Shown one piece after another: positions 35,991 through 43,743 of a stretch of DNA of 64,000 bases (its first letter is position 1; the number at the start of each line of letters is the position of its first letter). The notes beneath the pieces were generated by a model, which ran no database searches, had not been told where the DNA came from, and saw nothing but the letters and a program-made list of their open reading frames with translations. A program made the translations under genes and the position numbers. Source of the stretch: Palsa-504 sp963818225. Its GTDB lineage: Bacteria > Actinomycetota > Actinomycetes > Streptosporangiales > Streptosporangiaceae. The stretch is taken from NCBI GenBank assembly GCA_963818225.1, contig CAWFRO010000013.1:248001-312000 (forward strand), in the 5' to 3' direction.

Positions 35991-37618
35991 GAGTGGCACT
36001 GGCAGCAGAGGGTACCTACCCGCACCAGTTCGGCGGCGTCAGCGTCTGGTGCGACCAGCTGATCCGAGGGCTGCCGCAGCATGAGTTCATCGTGATCCCG
36101 CTGGTCGCCTCCGGGAACGAGGCCATCCGCTGGCCGCTCCCGGCCAACGTGACGGCCATGGCGACGATCCCGCTGTGGGGCCGGGCGCCCTCGATCCCGC
36201 TGCGCGCCCGGCTGTCCCGGGGCCGGGACGACTCGCCGCTGGCCGAGCTGATCGACGTGCTGCTCAGCCCCGTCGACCAGGCCCAGGACCGGTTCACCGA
36301 CGTGATGTACAAGATGTTCGACTACGCGCAGACCCGGAACCTGCGGGCCGCCCTGTCCGGGGAGCCCGCGGTGCGCCTGCTCGCCGAGGAATGGCGGCAG
36401 CGCTGGCCGGAAATCCTGCCCAAGGCCACCACCGCCCCCTCGAACTGGCCCGGCGCCCAGGGTGAGCCGGGCTACGAGCGGATCGTGCCCACCCTCGGCG
36501 ACACGGTCGTCGCGCTGCAGCTGCTCGAGCATGCGCTGCGCCCGTTCTCGCATCCGCCGGTGCGGGCGGACGTGATGCACGCGGTGACCAACGGGCTCGG
36601 CGCCCTGCCCGCGGTGGCGGCCAAGTGGCGGTACGGGCTGCCGGTGATCGTCACCGAGCACGGCGTGTACATGCGCGAGCATTACCTGCACCTGCGCCAC
36701 CCGCAGTTCGGCTGGCCGGTGAAGGACCTGTACCTGCGCTTCCTGCGCCGCCTGTGCACACTCGGCTACCAGGAGGCCGACGTCATCACCCCCGGCAACG
36801 TCTACAACAAGCGCTGGGAAACCGAACTCGGCGCGGACGCCGGCCGCATCCGCACCATCTACAACGGGGTGGACCCGGCCACCTTCCCGGTGCTGACCGA
36901 GGAGCCGGCGGTCCCGACCATCACCTGGGTGGGCCGGATTGACCCGATCAAGGACCTCATCACGCTGCTGCGGGCCTTCTTTCTCGTGGTCAAGGAGATG
37001 CCGGGCGCCCGGCTGCGCATATTCGGCGCCCCGCCCGAGGGCGGGCAGGCCTACCTGGAGCGCTGCCAGGCCGAGGCCGCGGACCTGGGCCTGACCGGGC
37101 AGGCCACCTTCGAGGGCCGGGTGTCGGCCATCACGGACGCGTACGCGGCCGGCCACCTGTTCGTCCTGTCCAGCATCAGCGAGGGCTTCCCCTACACGCT
37201 CATCGAGGCGATGGCCTGCGGGCGGGCCAGCGTGGCCACCGACGTCGGCGGGGTCAGCGAGGCGGTCGGGGACGTGGCCGGGCTGGTCGTGCCGCCCCGC
37301 AACCCGGCGGCCCTGGCCGAGGCCTGCCTGCGGCTGCTGCGGGACGACACCCTGCGGCAGACGATGGGCGCCGCGGCCCGGGCCCGGGCCATGGAACAGT
37401 TCACCGTGGACCGCGCGATCGGCGCGTTCGATGAGATGTACACGGCGCTGGGCTCCGGCCGCGGCCTCGGCTCGCCCGACGTGGTGGTCACCGAGCCCGA
37501 CGAGCAGACCGCGACCTTGGACGCGGTCATCGCTGAGCCCGACGAGCAGACCGTGATCATGCCCGTGGTGACCGCCGAGGCCGCCGAGGCCGCCGAGCCC
37601 TCCGAGGTGATGCGGTGA
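35987..37618 (+). CDS. pelF: PelF-like GT4 glycosyltransferase
   Basis: A 543-residue glycosyltransferase. The N-terminal ~290 residues match the DUF3492 pattern seen in PelF: MRVALAAEGTYPHQFGGVSV followed by WCDQLIRGL, and later VIVTEHGVYMREHYLHLR. The C-terminal GT4 domain has WVGRIDPIKDLITLLRAF and SSISEGFPYTLIEAMACGRA. PelF is the cytosolic transferase that builds the Pel polymer. An acidic, repeated tail follows (EPDEQT twice, then an AEAAEAAE run). The start overlaps the previous stop. The family call is firm; that the polymer is Pel itself is not shown. Confidence 0.88.
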   Translation: MRVALAAEGTYPHQFGGVSVWCDQLIRGLPQHEFIVIPLVASGNEAIRWPLPANVTAMATIPLWGRAPSIPLRARLSRGRDDSPLAELIDVLLSPVDQAQDRFTDVMYKMFDYAQTRNLRAALSGEPAVRLLAEEWRQRWPEILPKATTAPSNWPGAQGEPGYERIVPTLGDTVVALQLLEHALRPFSHPPVRADVMHAVTNGLGALPAVAAKWRYGLPVIVTEHGVYMREHYLHLRHPQFGWPVKDLYLRFLRRLCTLGYQEADVITPGNVYNKRWETELGADAGRIRTIYNGVDPATFPVLTEEPAVPTITWVGRIDPIKDLITLLRAFFLVVKEMPGARLRIFGAPPEGGQAYLERCQAEAADLGLTGQATFEGRVSAITDAYAAGHLFVLSSISEGFPYTLIEAMACGRASVATDVGGVSEAVGDVAGLVVPPRNPAALAEACLRLLRDDTLRQTMGAAARARAMEQFTVDRAIGAFDEMYTALGSGRGLGSPDVVVTEPDEQTATLDAVIAEPDEQTVIMPVVTAEAAEAAEPSEVMR

Positions 37619-39052
37619 GCAGCGGCCGCGGGACGCCGCCGGTCAACGGCAAGACCCCGCGGTGGCTCCGGGAACCCGGCGGGAACGCCGCGGCCACCGT
37701 CGCGGCCCTGTGCGAGGAATTCAGCGAGGTCTGCGAGTCGGCCGTGGATCCGCTGGAGGTCGCGAGCGCGCTGGAGTTCGACGGATTCAGCGACCGCTCG
37801 GTCCGCGGCCAGTACGGCGTCGACGACGTCTTCGCGCTGGCCCGCACGATGTACCTGCGCGTACCGCGGCGCCCGGCCTACCCGGCGGCGGGGCCGGAGC
37901 CCTGGCCGGCGGGCCGGCTGCGGCCGCTGCTGCACGGCCTGATCTACGCGCTGCCGGCCGCGTGCTTCCCGGCGGCGGCCGGGCTGCTGCACGGCCCGGG
38001 CGTGGTGCCGGCCCTGGTGCTGGCCCTGCTCGTGGCGTGGGGGCTGAGCCAGGGGCTGGCCTGCGTCGGGTACCTGCGCCGGGCCGGATCGGCGGACGAG
38101 GACCAGGTCAAGCGGGTGCTCCGGGCCGGGCTGGCCGCAGGCCTGGTCCTGGTCGCCCTGGCCATGGCCGGGGCCGGGCTCGTCCTGCACTCGCACGGGC
38201 CGGTGCTGGTGTTCGGTGCGGGCGAAGGCGCCTTCATGCTCGGCGCGTGCGTGCTCATGGTGACGGGCACGGAGATATGGCTGCTGGCCGCGCTGGCCCC
38301 CGCCGTGACCGGCAGCGTCGTGTTCCTGGCGGCCGGCCGCCCGCACTCGCTCCAGCCGCTGGCCTGGGCCGCCCTGGCCGCCACGCCGCTGGCCGCGGGC
38401 CTGATCGCGGTGGCCTGTACCCGCCCCGGCGGCCCCCGCACCGGCCCCCTGCTGATCGCCGCCGAACTGCGGGCCGCCGGGCCGGCCATCGCCTTCGGCG
38501 CGGTCGCGGCCGGGTTGCTGATCTTTCCCATCGCGGCCGGCCCGCGAAGGACACGGCGGCCCGAACACCGGCGCGCTGCTGGCCGCGGTGCCGGTCTCGC
38601 TGAGCATGGGCGGGGCCGAGTGGATCCTGCTGTGGTACCGGCGGCGGACCCGGCTGCTGCTCGGCTCCCGCCGGGACCTGACCGGATTCCGGCGGCGCGC
38701 GCGCCTGCTACTGGCCGCCGCGCTGGCGCAGTACGTGTGCGGCACCGCCGCGCTCATCGCGGTCGCCGCCGCCGTGGCGGCCGCGACCGGCCTGGCCCGG
38801 CCGGGCCGGGGCGACGTGCCGGAGCTGACGGCGTACCTGATGCTGGGGGCGGCCATGTTCCTGGCCCTGCTGCTGCAGACGATGCGGCTGCGCGCGATCC
38901 CGCTGCTGGCCTGCGCGGCGGCCCTGGCCGCCGAGATCGCCCTCCGCGGTCAGGGCATGATCGTGCAGGTCGTGACCCCCGCGGTCCTGCTCGTGGTGCT
39001 GGCCTGCTTCGCCGTGGCGGCCCTCGGGTCGGCGGCACGGCACGGATACTGA
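37615..39052 (+). CDS. pelG: PelG-like multi-pass membrane protein (frameshifted)
   Basis: A membrane protein starting with GTG at 37615 (GTGA overlap with pelF). A soluble N-terminal stretch with VAALCEEFSEVCESAVDPLE is followed by about 12 hydrophobic segments, as in PelG, the Wzx-like transporter that works with PelF. The first frame is good to about 38540 (GLLIFPIAAGP). The protein then continues in the frame holding NTGALLAAVPVSLSMGGAEW and ends at 39052. A single extra base near 38535-38550 accounts for this. The assignment rests on position after pelF, topology and size; direct PelG motifs are weak. Confidence 0.65.
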
Positions 39053-39063
39053 GGAGGAAGCGA

Positions 39064-40059
39064 ATGACGGATGTGGTCGCGGTCACCGGCGCCGAGGGAT
39101 TCATCGGATCCCACCTGGTCGAGGCGCTGGTGCGACGCGGGTACCGGGTCAAGGCCATGGTCCTGTACAACATGTGGAACTCCTGCGCGTGGCTGGACAC
39201 CCTCGGCCGGGACATCATGGACCAGGTCGAGGTGGTGTTCGGCGACGTGCGCGACCCCGCCTCGGCCCGGGACCTGGTAGAGGGCGCGCAGACGGTGTAC
39301 CACCTGGCCGCCATCGGCTCGGTCCCGTACTCCTACCGGGCGCCGAGGTCCTTCGTGGACAACAACTCGATCGGCACCCTGCACGTCCTGGAGGCGGCGC
39401 GGGCCTGCCGCACGCCGCGGCTGGTGCACACGTCGACCAGCGAGACCTACGGCACCGCGCGGACCGTGCCGATCGCCGAATCGCATCCGCTCCAGGCCCA
39501 GTCGCCGTACGCGGCCTCCAAGATCGCCGCCGACAAGCTGGTCGAGTCGTACCACCTGAGCTTCGGGGTGCCGGCGGTGACCCTGCGGCCGTTCAACACC
39601 TTCGGCCCCCGGCAGTCCACCCGTGCGGTCATCCCGCAGATCATCACGCAGCTCGCCACCGGAGCCCGCCTGCTCAAGCTCGGCGCGCTGGACCCGACCC
39701 GGGACTTCAGCTACGTCACCGACACCGTCGGCGCGTTCATCGACCTGGGCGAGGCCCCGGCCTCGGCGGTGCTGGGCGAGGTGTTCAACTGCGGCCCGGG
39801 CGACGACATCGCGATCGGCCAGCTGGCCGAGGACATCGCGGCGCTGATGAACGTGGACGCCGACATCGTCGAGGACGCCCAGCGGCTCCGCCCCAAGGAA
39901 TCCGAGGTGATGCGGCTGGTCTGCGACGCGACCAAGCTCCGCGAGCGGACCGGCTGGCGGCCCCGGCTGACCAGGAACGAGGGCCTGCGGCAGACCATCG
40001 ACTGGTTCCGTGAACCCGCGAACCTGGCCCTGTTCAAGACCAACGAGTACCACCAATAA
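39064..40059 (+). CDS. SDR sugar-nucleotide 4,6-dehydratase/epimerase (LegB-like)
   Basis: A 331-residue extended short-chain dehydrogenase. The NAD-binding motif is GAEGFIGSHLVEAL. The catalytic tyrosine-lysine pair lies in SPYAASKIAADKL with the upstream STSETYG. The stretch VLYNMWNSCAWLDTLG is close to that of LegB-type UDP-GlcNAc 4,6-dehydratases, and RPFNTFGPRQSTRAVIPQII is typical of the group. GAGGAGG precedes the ATG. It probably prepares a UDP-hexosamine precursor; whether it epimerises at C4 or dehydrates at C4-C6 cannot be decided here. Confidence 0.85.
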   Translation: MTDVVAVTGAEGFIGSHLVEALVRRGYRVKAMVLYNMWNSCAWLDTLGRDIMDQVEVVFGDVRDPASARDLVEGAQTVYHLAAIGSVPYSYRAPRSFVDNNSIGTLHVLEAARACRTPRLVHTSTSETYGTARTVPIAESHPLQAQSPYAASKIAADKLVESYHLSFGVPAVTLRPFNTFGPRQSTRAVIPQIITQLATGARLLKLGALDPTRDFSYVTDTVGAFIDLGEAPASAVLGEVFNCGPGDDIAIGQLAEDIAALMNVDADIVEDAQRLRPKESEVMRLVCDATKLRERTGWRPRLTRNEGLRQTIDWFREPANLALFKTNEYHQ

Positions 40060-40069
40060 GACTGCTACC

Positions 40070-40984
40070 ATGCGCATCTTGATTACCGGTGCTAGCAGCT
40101 TCCTCGGCGGTCACGTCCGGCGCGAGGCGGCCGCCGCCGGCCACCAGGTCGTCACGGCGGGCCGGTCCCCGGTGCCGGCGTCGGCGTCGCACCACCGGCT
40201 CGACCTGGCCGCCGACGGCCCGGCCCGGATCGCCGCCCTGCTCGCCCGCGTCGCGCCCGACGCGGTGGTCAACTGCGCCGGCGCGACCGCCGGCGCACCG
40301 GATGTGCTGGCCGCGGCCAACGTCACCGCCGTCCACGCGCTGCTCACGGCGATGCTCGAGACCCGCGGCAGGGCCCGTTTGGTCCATATCGGGTCGGCCG
40401 CGGAGTACGGGCCGGCCACCGAGGGCACGCCGGTCACCGAGCTGGACCCGCCCCGGCCCGCCAGCGCCTACGGCGCCACCAAGCTGGCCGGCACCGCGTT
40501 GACCGAACTGGCCAGGACGGCCGGGCTGGACGCCGTGACGCTGCGCGTGTTCAACGTGGTCGGCGCGGGAGCACCGCAGGACGGCCTGCCCGGCCGCGCC
40601 GCCGCGCTGCTGCGCCAGGCCATCGCCCGCGGCACGAGCCTGCGGCTCGGCCCGCTGGACGCGGTGCGGGACTTCGTCGACGCGCGGGACGCCGCCGGAG
40701 CCGTGCTCGCCGCGGCGGCCGCGCCGGCGCTGCCGCATCCGGTCATCAACGTCGGCAGCGGCCGCGGCGTCACCTGCCGCGCCCTGGTCGGCGAGCTGCT
40801 CGCGGCCAGCGGGCGCGACGTCGCCGTGCAGGAGGACGCACCCGGCTCGCCGCGGACCGGCGCCCTGCCGTGGATGCAGGCCGACATCACCCGGGCCGGC
40901 CAGGACCTGGCCTGGCGACCGTCCCGGGACCTGACGGCGTCCGTCGGCGAACTGTGGGAGGCCAGCGATGACGCGCTCCGGTGA
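40070..40984 (+). CDS. NAD-dependent epimerase/dehydratase family protein
   Basis: A 304-residue SDR protein with the dinucleotide motif ITGASSFLGGHV, the conserved GSAAEYG, catalytic SAYGATKLAGTALTELA and LRVFNVVGAGAPQ. Ten bases separate it from the preceding SDR gene, and its end overlaps the next gene by 17 bases. The substrate is probably a nucleotide-activated sugar. It resembles reductases/epimerases of deoxy- or amino-sugar pathways, so the pair could perform consecutive steps. Confidence 0.8.
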   Translation: MRILITGASSFLGGHVRREAAAAGHQVVTAGRSPVPASASHHRLDLAADGPARIAALLARVAPDAVVNCAGATAGAPDVLAAANVTAVHALLTAMLETRGRARLVHIGSAAEYGPATEGTPVTELDPPRPASAYGATKLAGTALTELARTAGLDAVTLRVFNVVGAGAPQDGLPGRAAALLRQAIARGTSLRLGPLDAVRDFVDARDAAGAVLAAAAAPALPHPVINVGSGRGVTCRALVGELLAASGRDVAVQEDAPGSPRTGALPWMQADITRAGQDLAWRPSRDLTASVGELWEASDDALR

Positions 40985-41642
40985 GGGCCGCCCGCGGCTC
41001 GTCGTGCCCGCCTACTTCCATCCCGCCGTCCACCCCGGCCAGTGGGACTGGCTGGCCGGGCACGCCCCGCGGGTCCGGCTGGTCATCCTGAATATCCAGA
41101 ACGGGCCGGGTGATACGCCCCAGGCCCCGTTCACCGAGGCCCGGGCCCGCCTTCGCGAGGCCGCGGTGCCGGTCATCGGCTACGTGGACACCGACTACGG
41201 CCGGCGGCCCGCCCCGCCGGTCCTGGCCGAACTCGGCCGCTACCTGGACTGGTACGGCGTGGACGGGGTCTGCCTGGACCGGGTCGCGACCGGCGCCGCC
41301 GCCCTGGCCCACTACGGGGCGCTGTCCGCCCGGCTCCGCCAGCTCGGCGCCGGCGTGGTCCTGTTCAACCACGGCGCACACCCGGACCAGGGCTACGCCG
41401 TGCACGCGGACGTGCTGGGCACGTTCGAGGGCCCGTGGGCCGCCTACCGTCAGCTCAGCGTGCCACGGTGGACCGCCGCGTGGCCGGCCGAGAAGTTCCA
41501 CCATGTCGTCTACTCGGTGCCGCCCGAGCGGTTCGCGGACGCGGCCCGGCTGGCCAGCAGCCGTCACGCGGCGGCCGTCTACATCACCGAACGCGGTGGG
41601 TCCAATCCGTATGACCTGCTGCCCGCCGATTGCCAGTCCTGA
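40968..41642 (+). CDS. spherulin-4-like (GH135-type) protein, no signal peptide
   Basis: A 224-residue protein of the spherulation-specific family 4, the family of Aspergillus Sph3 (GH135), which cuts alpha-1,4 N-acetylgalactosamine bonds of galactosaminogalactan. Matching parts are VVPAYFHPAVHPGQWDWL, VPVIGYVDTDYGRRP, WYGVDGVCLDRVA, a late GTFEGPW and the closing VYITERGGSNPYDLLP. The aspartate of LDR and glutamate of FEG are also kept in the neighbouring copy. There is no signal peptide or TM, so it should be cytoplasmic unless the start is further upstream. Confidence 0.8.
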   Translation: MTRSGEGRPRLVVPAYFHPAVHPGQWDWLAGHAPRVRLVILNIQNGPGDTPQAPFTEARARLREAAVPVIGYVDTDYGRRPAPPVLAELGRYLDWYGVDGVCLDRVATGAAALAHYGALSARLRQLGAGVVLFNHGAHPDQGYAVHADVLGTFEGPWAAYRQLSVPRWTAAWPAEKFHHVVYSVPPERFADAARLASSRHAAAVYITERGGSNPYDLLPADCQS

Positions 41643-41644
41643 CT

Positions 41645-42577
41645 ATGGCGCGGTCATCCGGAACCACCCGCGGCCCGGCCCAATGGCGACCGGCCCAATG
41701 GCGACCGGCCCGGTGGCGGCCAGCACGGTGGCGGCCAGCACGGTGGCGGCCAGCACGGCTGGCGCTGGCCGCGGCCGCGCTGGCGGCGGTGGCGGGAGTG
41801 GCGGCGTGCGGGTCGGGCGGCTCGTCGGCCGCGAGCCCCACGGTGAGCCCGTCGACGGCCAGCCCGTCGGCGACCAGCACCGGATCGCTCTGCCAGCAGC
41901 TGGTCATCCCGGCGTTCTTCTACTCCGCGTCCGTGTGGGCGCAGGCCGCCGACAGCCAGCCGCCCCCCAGTAACGTCATCCTCGACATTTCCGGATCCGG
42001 CGCGGGCAGCCAGCCGGATCCGCATTTCGAGGCGCTGGTCCGAGCGGTCAAAGCCAAGGGCATCACCCTGCTGGGCTACATCTCCACCGAGGACGGCCAG
42101 CGGCCGGCGGCACAGGTCCAGACGGAGGTCCGCAACTATAAGGCCTGGTACGGCGTCACCGACATCTTCCTCGACCGGGTGTCAGGGACAACCTCCGACG
42201 CCGCGTACTACCGCCAGCTGGCCACCTTCATCCACACCTACAACGCGGGATCGTCGGTTTGGCTCAACCCGGGCCAGTACCCGGACCAGAGCTACATGTC
42301 CATCGGCGACGTGGTGATGGTCTTCGAGGGCACGTACGCCCAGTACCTGGGCCTCCAGGTGCCCGGCTGGGCGGGCAGCTACCCCGCGTCGAAGTTCGCC
42401 CACACGGTCTACGCCACGCCGGCCTCCGGCCTGTCCCGGGTGCTCGAGCTGGCCGCCAGCCGCCGCGCCGGGCACGTCTACGTGACCAGCGGGACCGGGA
42501 GCAACCCCTACGACGGCCTGCCGAGCTACTTCTCGGACGAGATCTCCATCGCGTCGGGAGGCTGCCCGAGCCGATGA
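41645..42577 (+). CDS. spherulin-4-like (GH135-type) lipoprotein
   Basis: A 310-residue second member of the same family. The N-terminus is a positively charged repeat (five PA(Q/R)WR units), then a hydrophobic stretch ending in the lipobox VAGVAACG, so the mature protein should be lipid-anchored outside the membrane. The catalytic-type domain follows a Ser/Thr/Pro linker: VIPAFFYSASVWAQAADS, GITLLGYISTEDGQRP, VTDIFLDRVSG, VMVFEGTYAQYLG and YVTSGTGSNPYDGLPSYF. It begins 3 bases after its paralogue and its stop overlaps the next GT (ATGA). Confidence 0.82.
   Translation: MARSSGTTRGPAQWRPAQWRPARWRPARWRPARWRPARLALAAAALAAVAGVAACGSGGSSAASPTVSPSTASPSATSTGSLCQQLVIPAFFYSASVWAQAADSQPPPSNVILDISGSGAGSQPDPHFEALVRAVKAKGITLLGYISTEDGQRPAAQVQTEVRNYKAWYGVTDIFLDRVSGTTSDAAYYRQLATFIHTYNAGSSVWLNPGQYPDQSYMSIGDVVMVFEGTYAQYLGLQVPGWAGSYPASKFAHTVYATPASGLSRVLELAASRRAGHVYVTSGTGSNPYDGLPSYFSDEISIASGGCPSR
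41675..41758 (+). repeat. 15-bp in-frame tandem repeat in the lipoprotein leader
   Basis: About five and a half copies of a 15-base unit encode PAQWR, PAQWR, PARWR, PARWR, PARWR, PAR. The first two units use CAATGGCGACCGGCC and the last three CGGTGGCGGCCAGCA, so the array has expanded at least twice. It lengthens the basic n-region of the signal peptide. Confidence 0.75.
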
Positions 42578-43743
42578 ATCCCCGGCCGTTGCGAGTGGCG
42601 ACCCTCATCACCCGGCTGGAGGGCGGGGCGGGCGTGCTCGCGCTGCGCGGCGCGACGGCGCTCGACCCCGGCCGGTTCCGGGTCACGATCGTCACCGGGA
42701 GCGGGAATCACCTGCTGGACCAGGCGGCCGCGGCCGGCCTGGAGGTGATCACCGAGCCGGCCCTGCGCATGCCCATCGATCCCCGCAGCGACCTGCGCGC
42801 GCTGCGGGCGCTGACCGGCCTGCTGCGCCGGGGAGGGTTCGACGTGGCGCACACCCACACGGCCAAGGCCGGGACGCTGGGCCGCCTGGCCGCCCGGCAC
42901 GCCGGAGTGCCGCGGATCGTGCACACCTACCATGGCTTCCCGTTCCACGAGTTCCAGTCCCGCGGCCGACGCGGGACCTACGTTGCGATCGAACGCCGGC
43001 TGGGCCGCATCACCGACGTCGCGCTGTGCGTGGGGACCGGTGTGTCCGTCGAGGCCATCCGCCGCGGCCTGATCGCGCCGGACCGGGTCCGGACCATCGG
43101 GGTGGCCGTGGAGGCCATGGTGCCGTCCGCCGGCACGCCGGGGGCCCGGGACCGGGCCCGGCGCGCGCTCGGCCTGCCGACCGACGCCACGGTGGTGGGC
43201 GCGGTCGGCCGGCTTACCTACCAGAAGGCGCCCGAGGACTTCCTGGCCGCGCTGCGCCAGCTGGGCCGGCCGGGGGTGATCGGCGTGTGGGTCGGCGGCG
43301 GCGAACTCGCCGATCACGTCGGCCGCCTGGTCAGCAGGCAGCCGGGCCCCCGTGTCGTGCTGGCCGGCGAGCGGACGGACGTGCCGGAGATCCTGCCGGC
43401 GTTCGACGTATTCGCGCTGCCCAGCCGCTACGAGGGACTGCCGACCGCGATCGTGGAGGCGATGGCGTGCGGCGTCCCGGTCGTGGCCACCGCCGTGAAC
43501 GCGGTGTCCGACGTCGTGGTGCCCGGCGAGACCGGGCTGCTGGTACCGCCGCAGCGTCCGGACCTCCTGGCCGGCGCGGTGGCCTACCTGCTGGACCGGC
43601 CCGAGGTCGCCGCGCGCCTGGCCGGCACGGCCCGGGCGCGGCTCGGCGACCGGTTCGGCGCGCCGGCCCTGCGCGACGCGCTGACCGCGGCCTACGCGGA
43701 AAAGCCCGGGGTTACCCCCCGAACGGCGCCGAGCCGAGGGTGA
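42574..43743 (+). CDS. GT4-family glycosyltransferase
   Basis: A 389-residue GT-B enzyme starting MNPRPLRVATLITRLEGGAG. Acceptor domain features include DVAHTHTAKAGTLGRLAA and VHTYHGFPFHEFQS; the donor domain has VGRLTYQKAPEDFLAALRQL and ALPSRYEGLPTAIVEAMACG. The start overlaps the previous stop (ATGA). It is the last plus-strand gene of the locus and overlaps the 3' end of the convergent deacetylase-like gene by 32 bases. Confidence 0.9.
   Translation: MNPRPLRVATLITRLEGGAGVLALRGATALDPGRFRVTIVTGSGNHLLDQAAAAGLEVITEPALRMPIDPRSDLRALRALTGLLRRGGFDVAHTHTAKAGTLGRLAARHAGVPRIVHTYHGFPFHEFQSRGRRGTYVAIERRLGRITDVALCVGTGVSVEAIRRGLIAPDRVRTIGVAVEAMVPSAGTPGARDRARRALGLPTDATVVGAVGRLTYQKAPEDFLAALRQLGRPGVIGVWVGGGELADHVGRLVSRQPGPRVVLAGERTDVPEILPAFDVFALPSRYEGLPTAIVEAMACGVPVVATAVNAVSDVVVPGETGLLVPPQRPDLLAGAVAYLLDRPEVAARLAGTARARLGDRFGAPALRDALTAAYAEKPGVTPRTAPSRG

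Noticed and set aside
37615..40059. A single 814-codon membrane protein-SDR fusion
   Set aside because: The frame continues past the PelG-like shift by chance into the SDR gene; the SDR has its own GAGGAGG and ATG at 39064.
42526..43711. The ~390-residue C-terminal continuation of the Agd3-like frame
   Set aside because: It is antisense to the GT4 gene and arises from a frame shift near 43840; the genuine C-terminus is in the neighbouring frame and stops at 43712.
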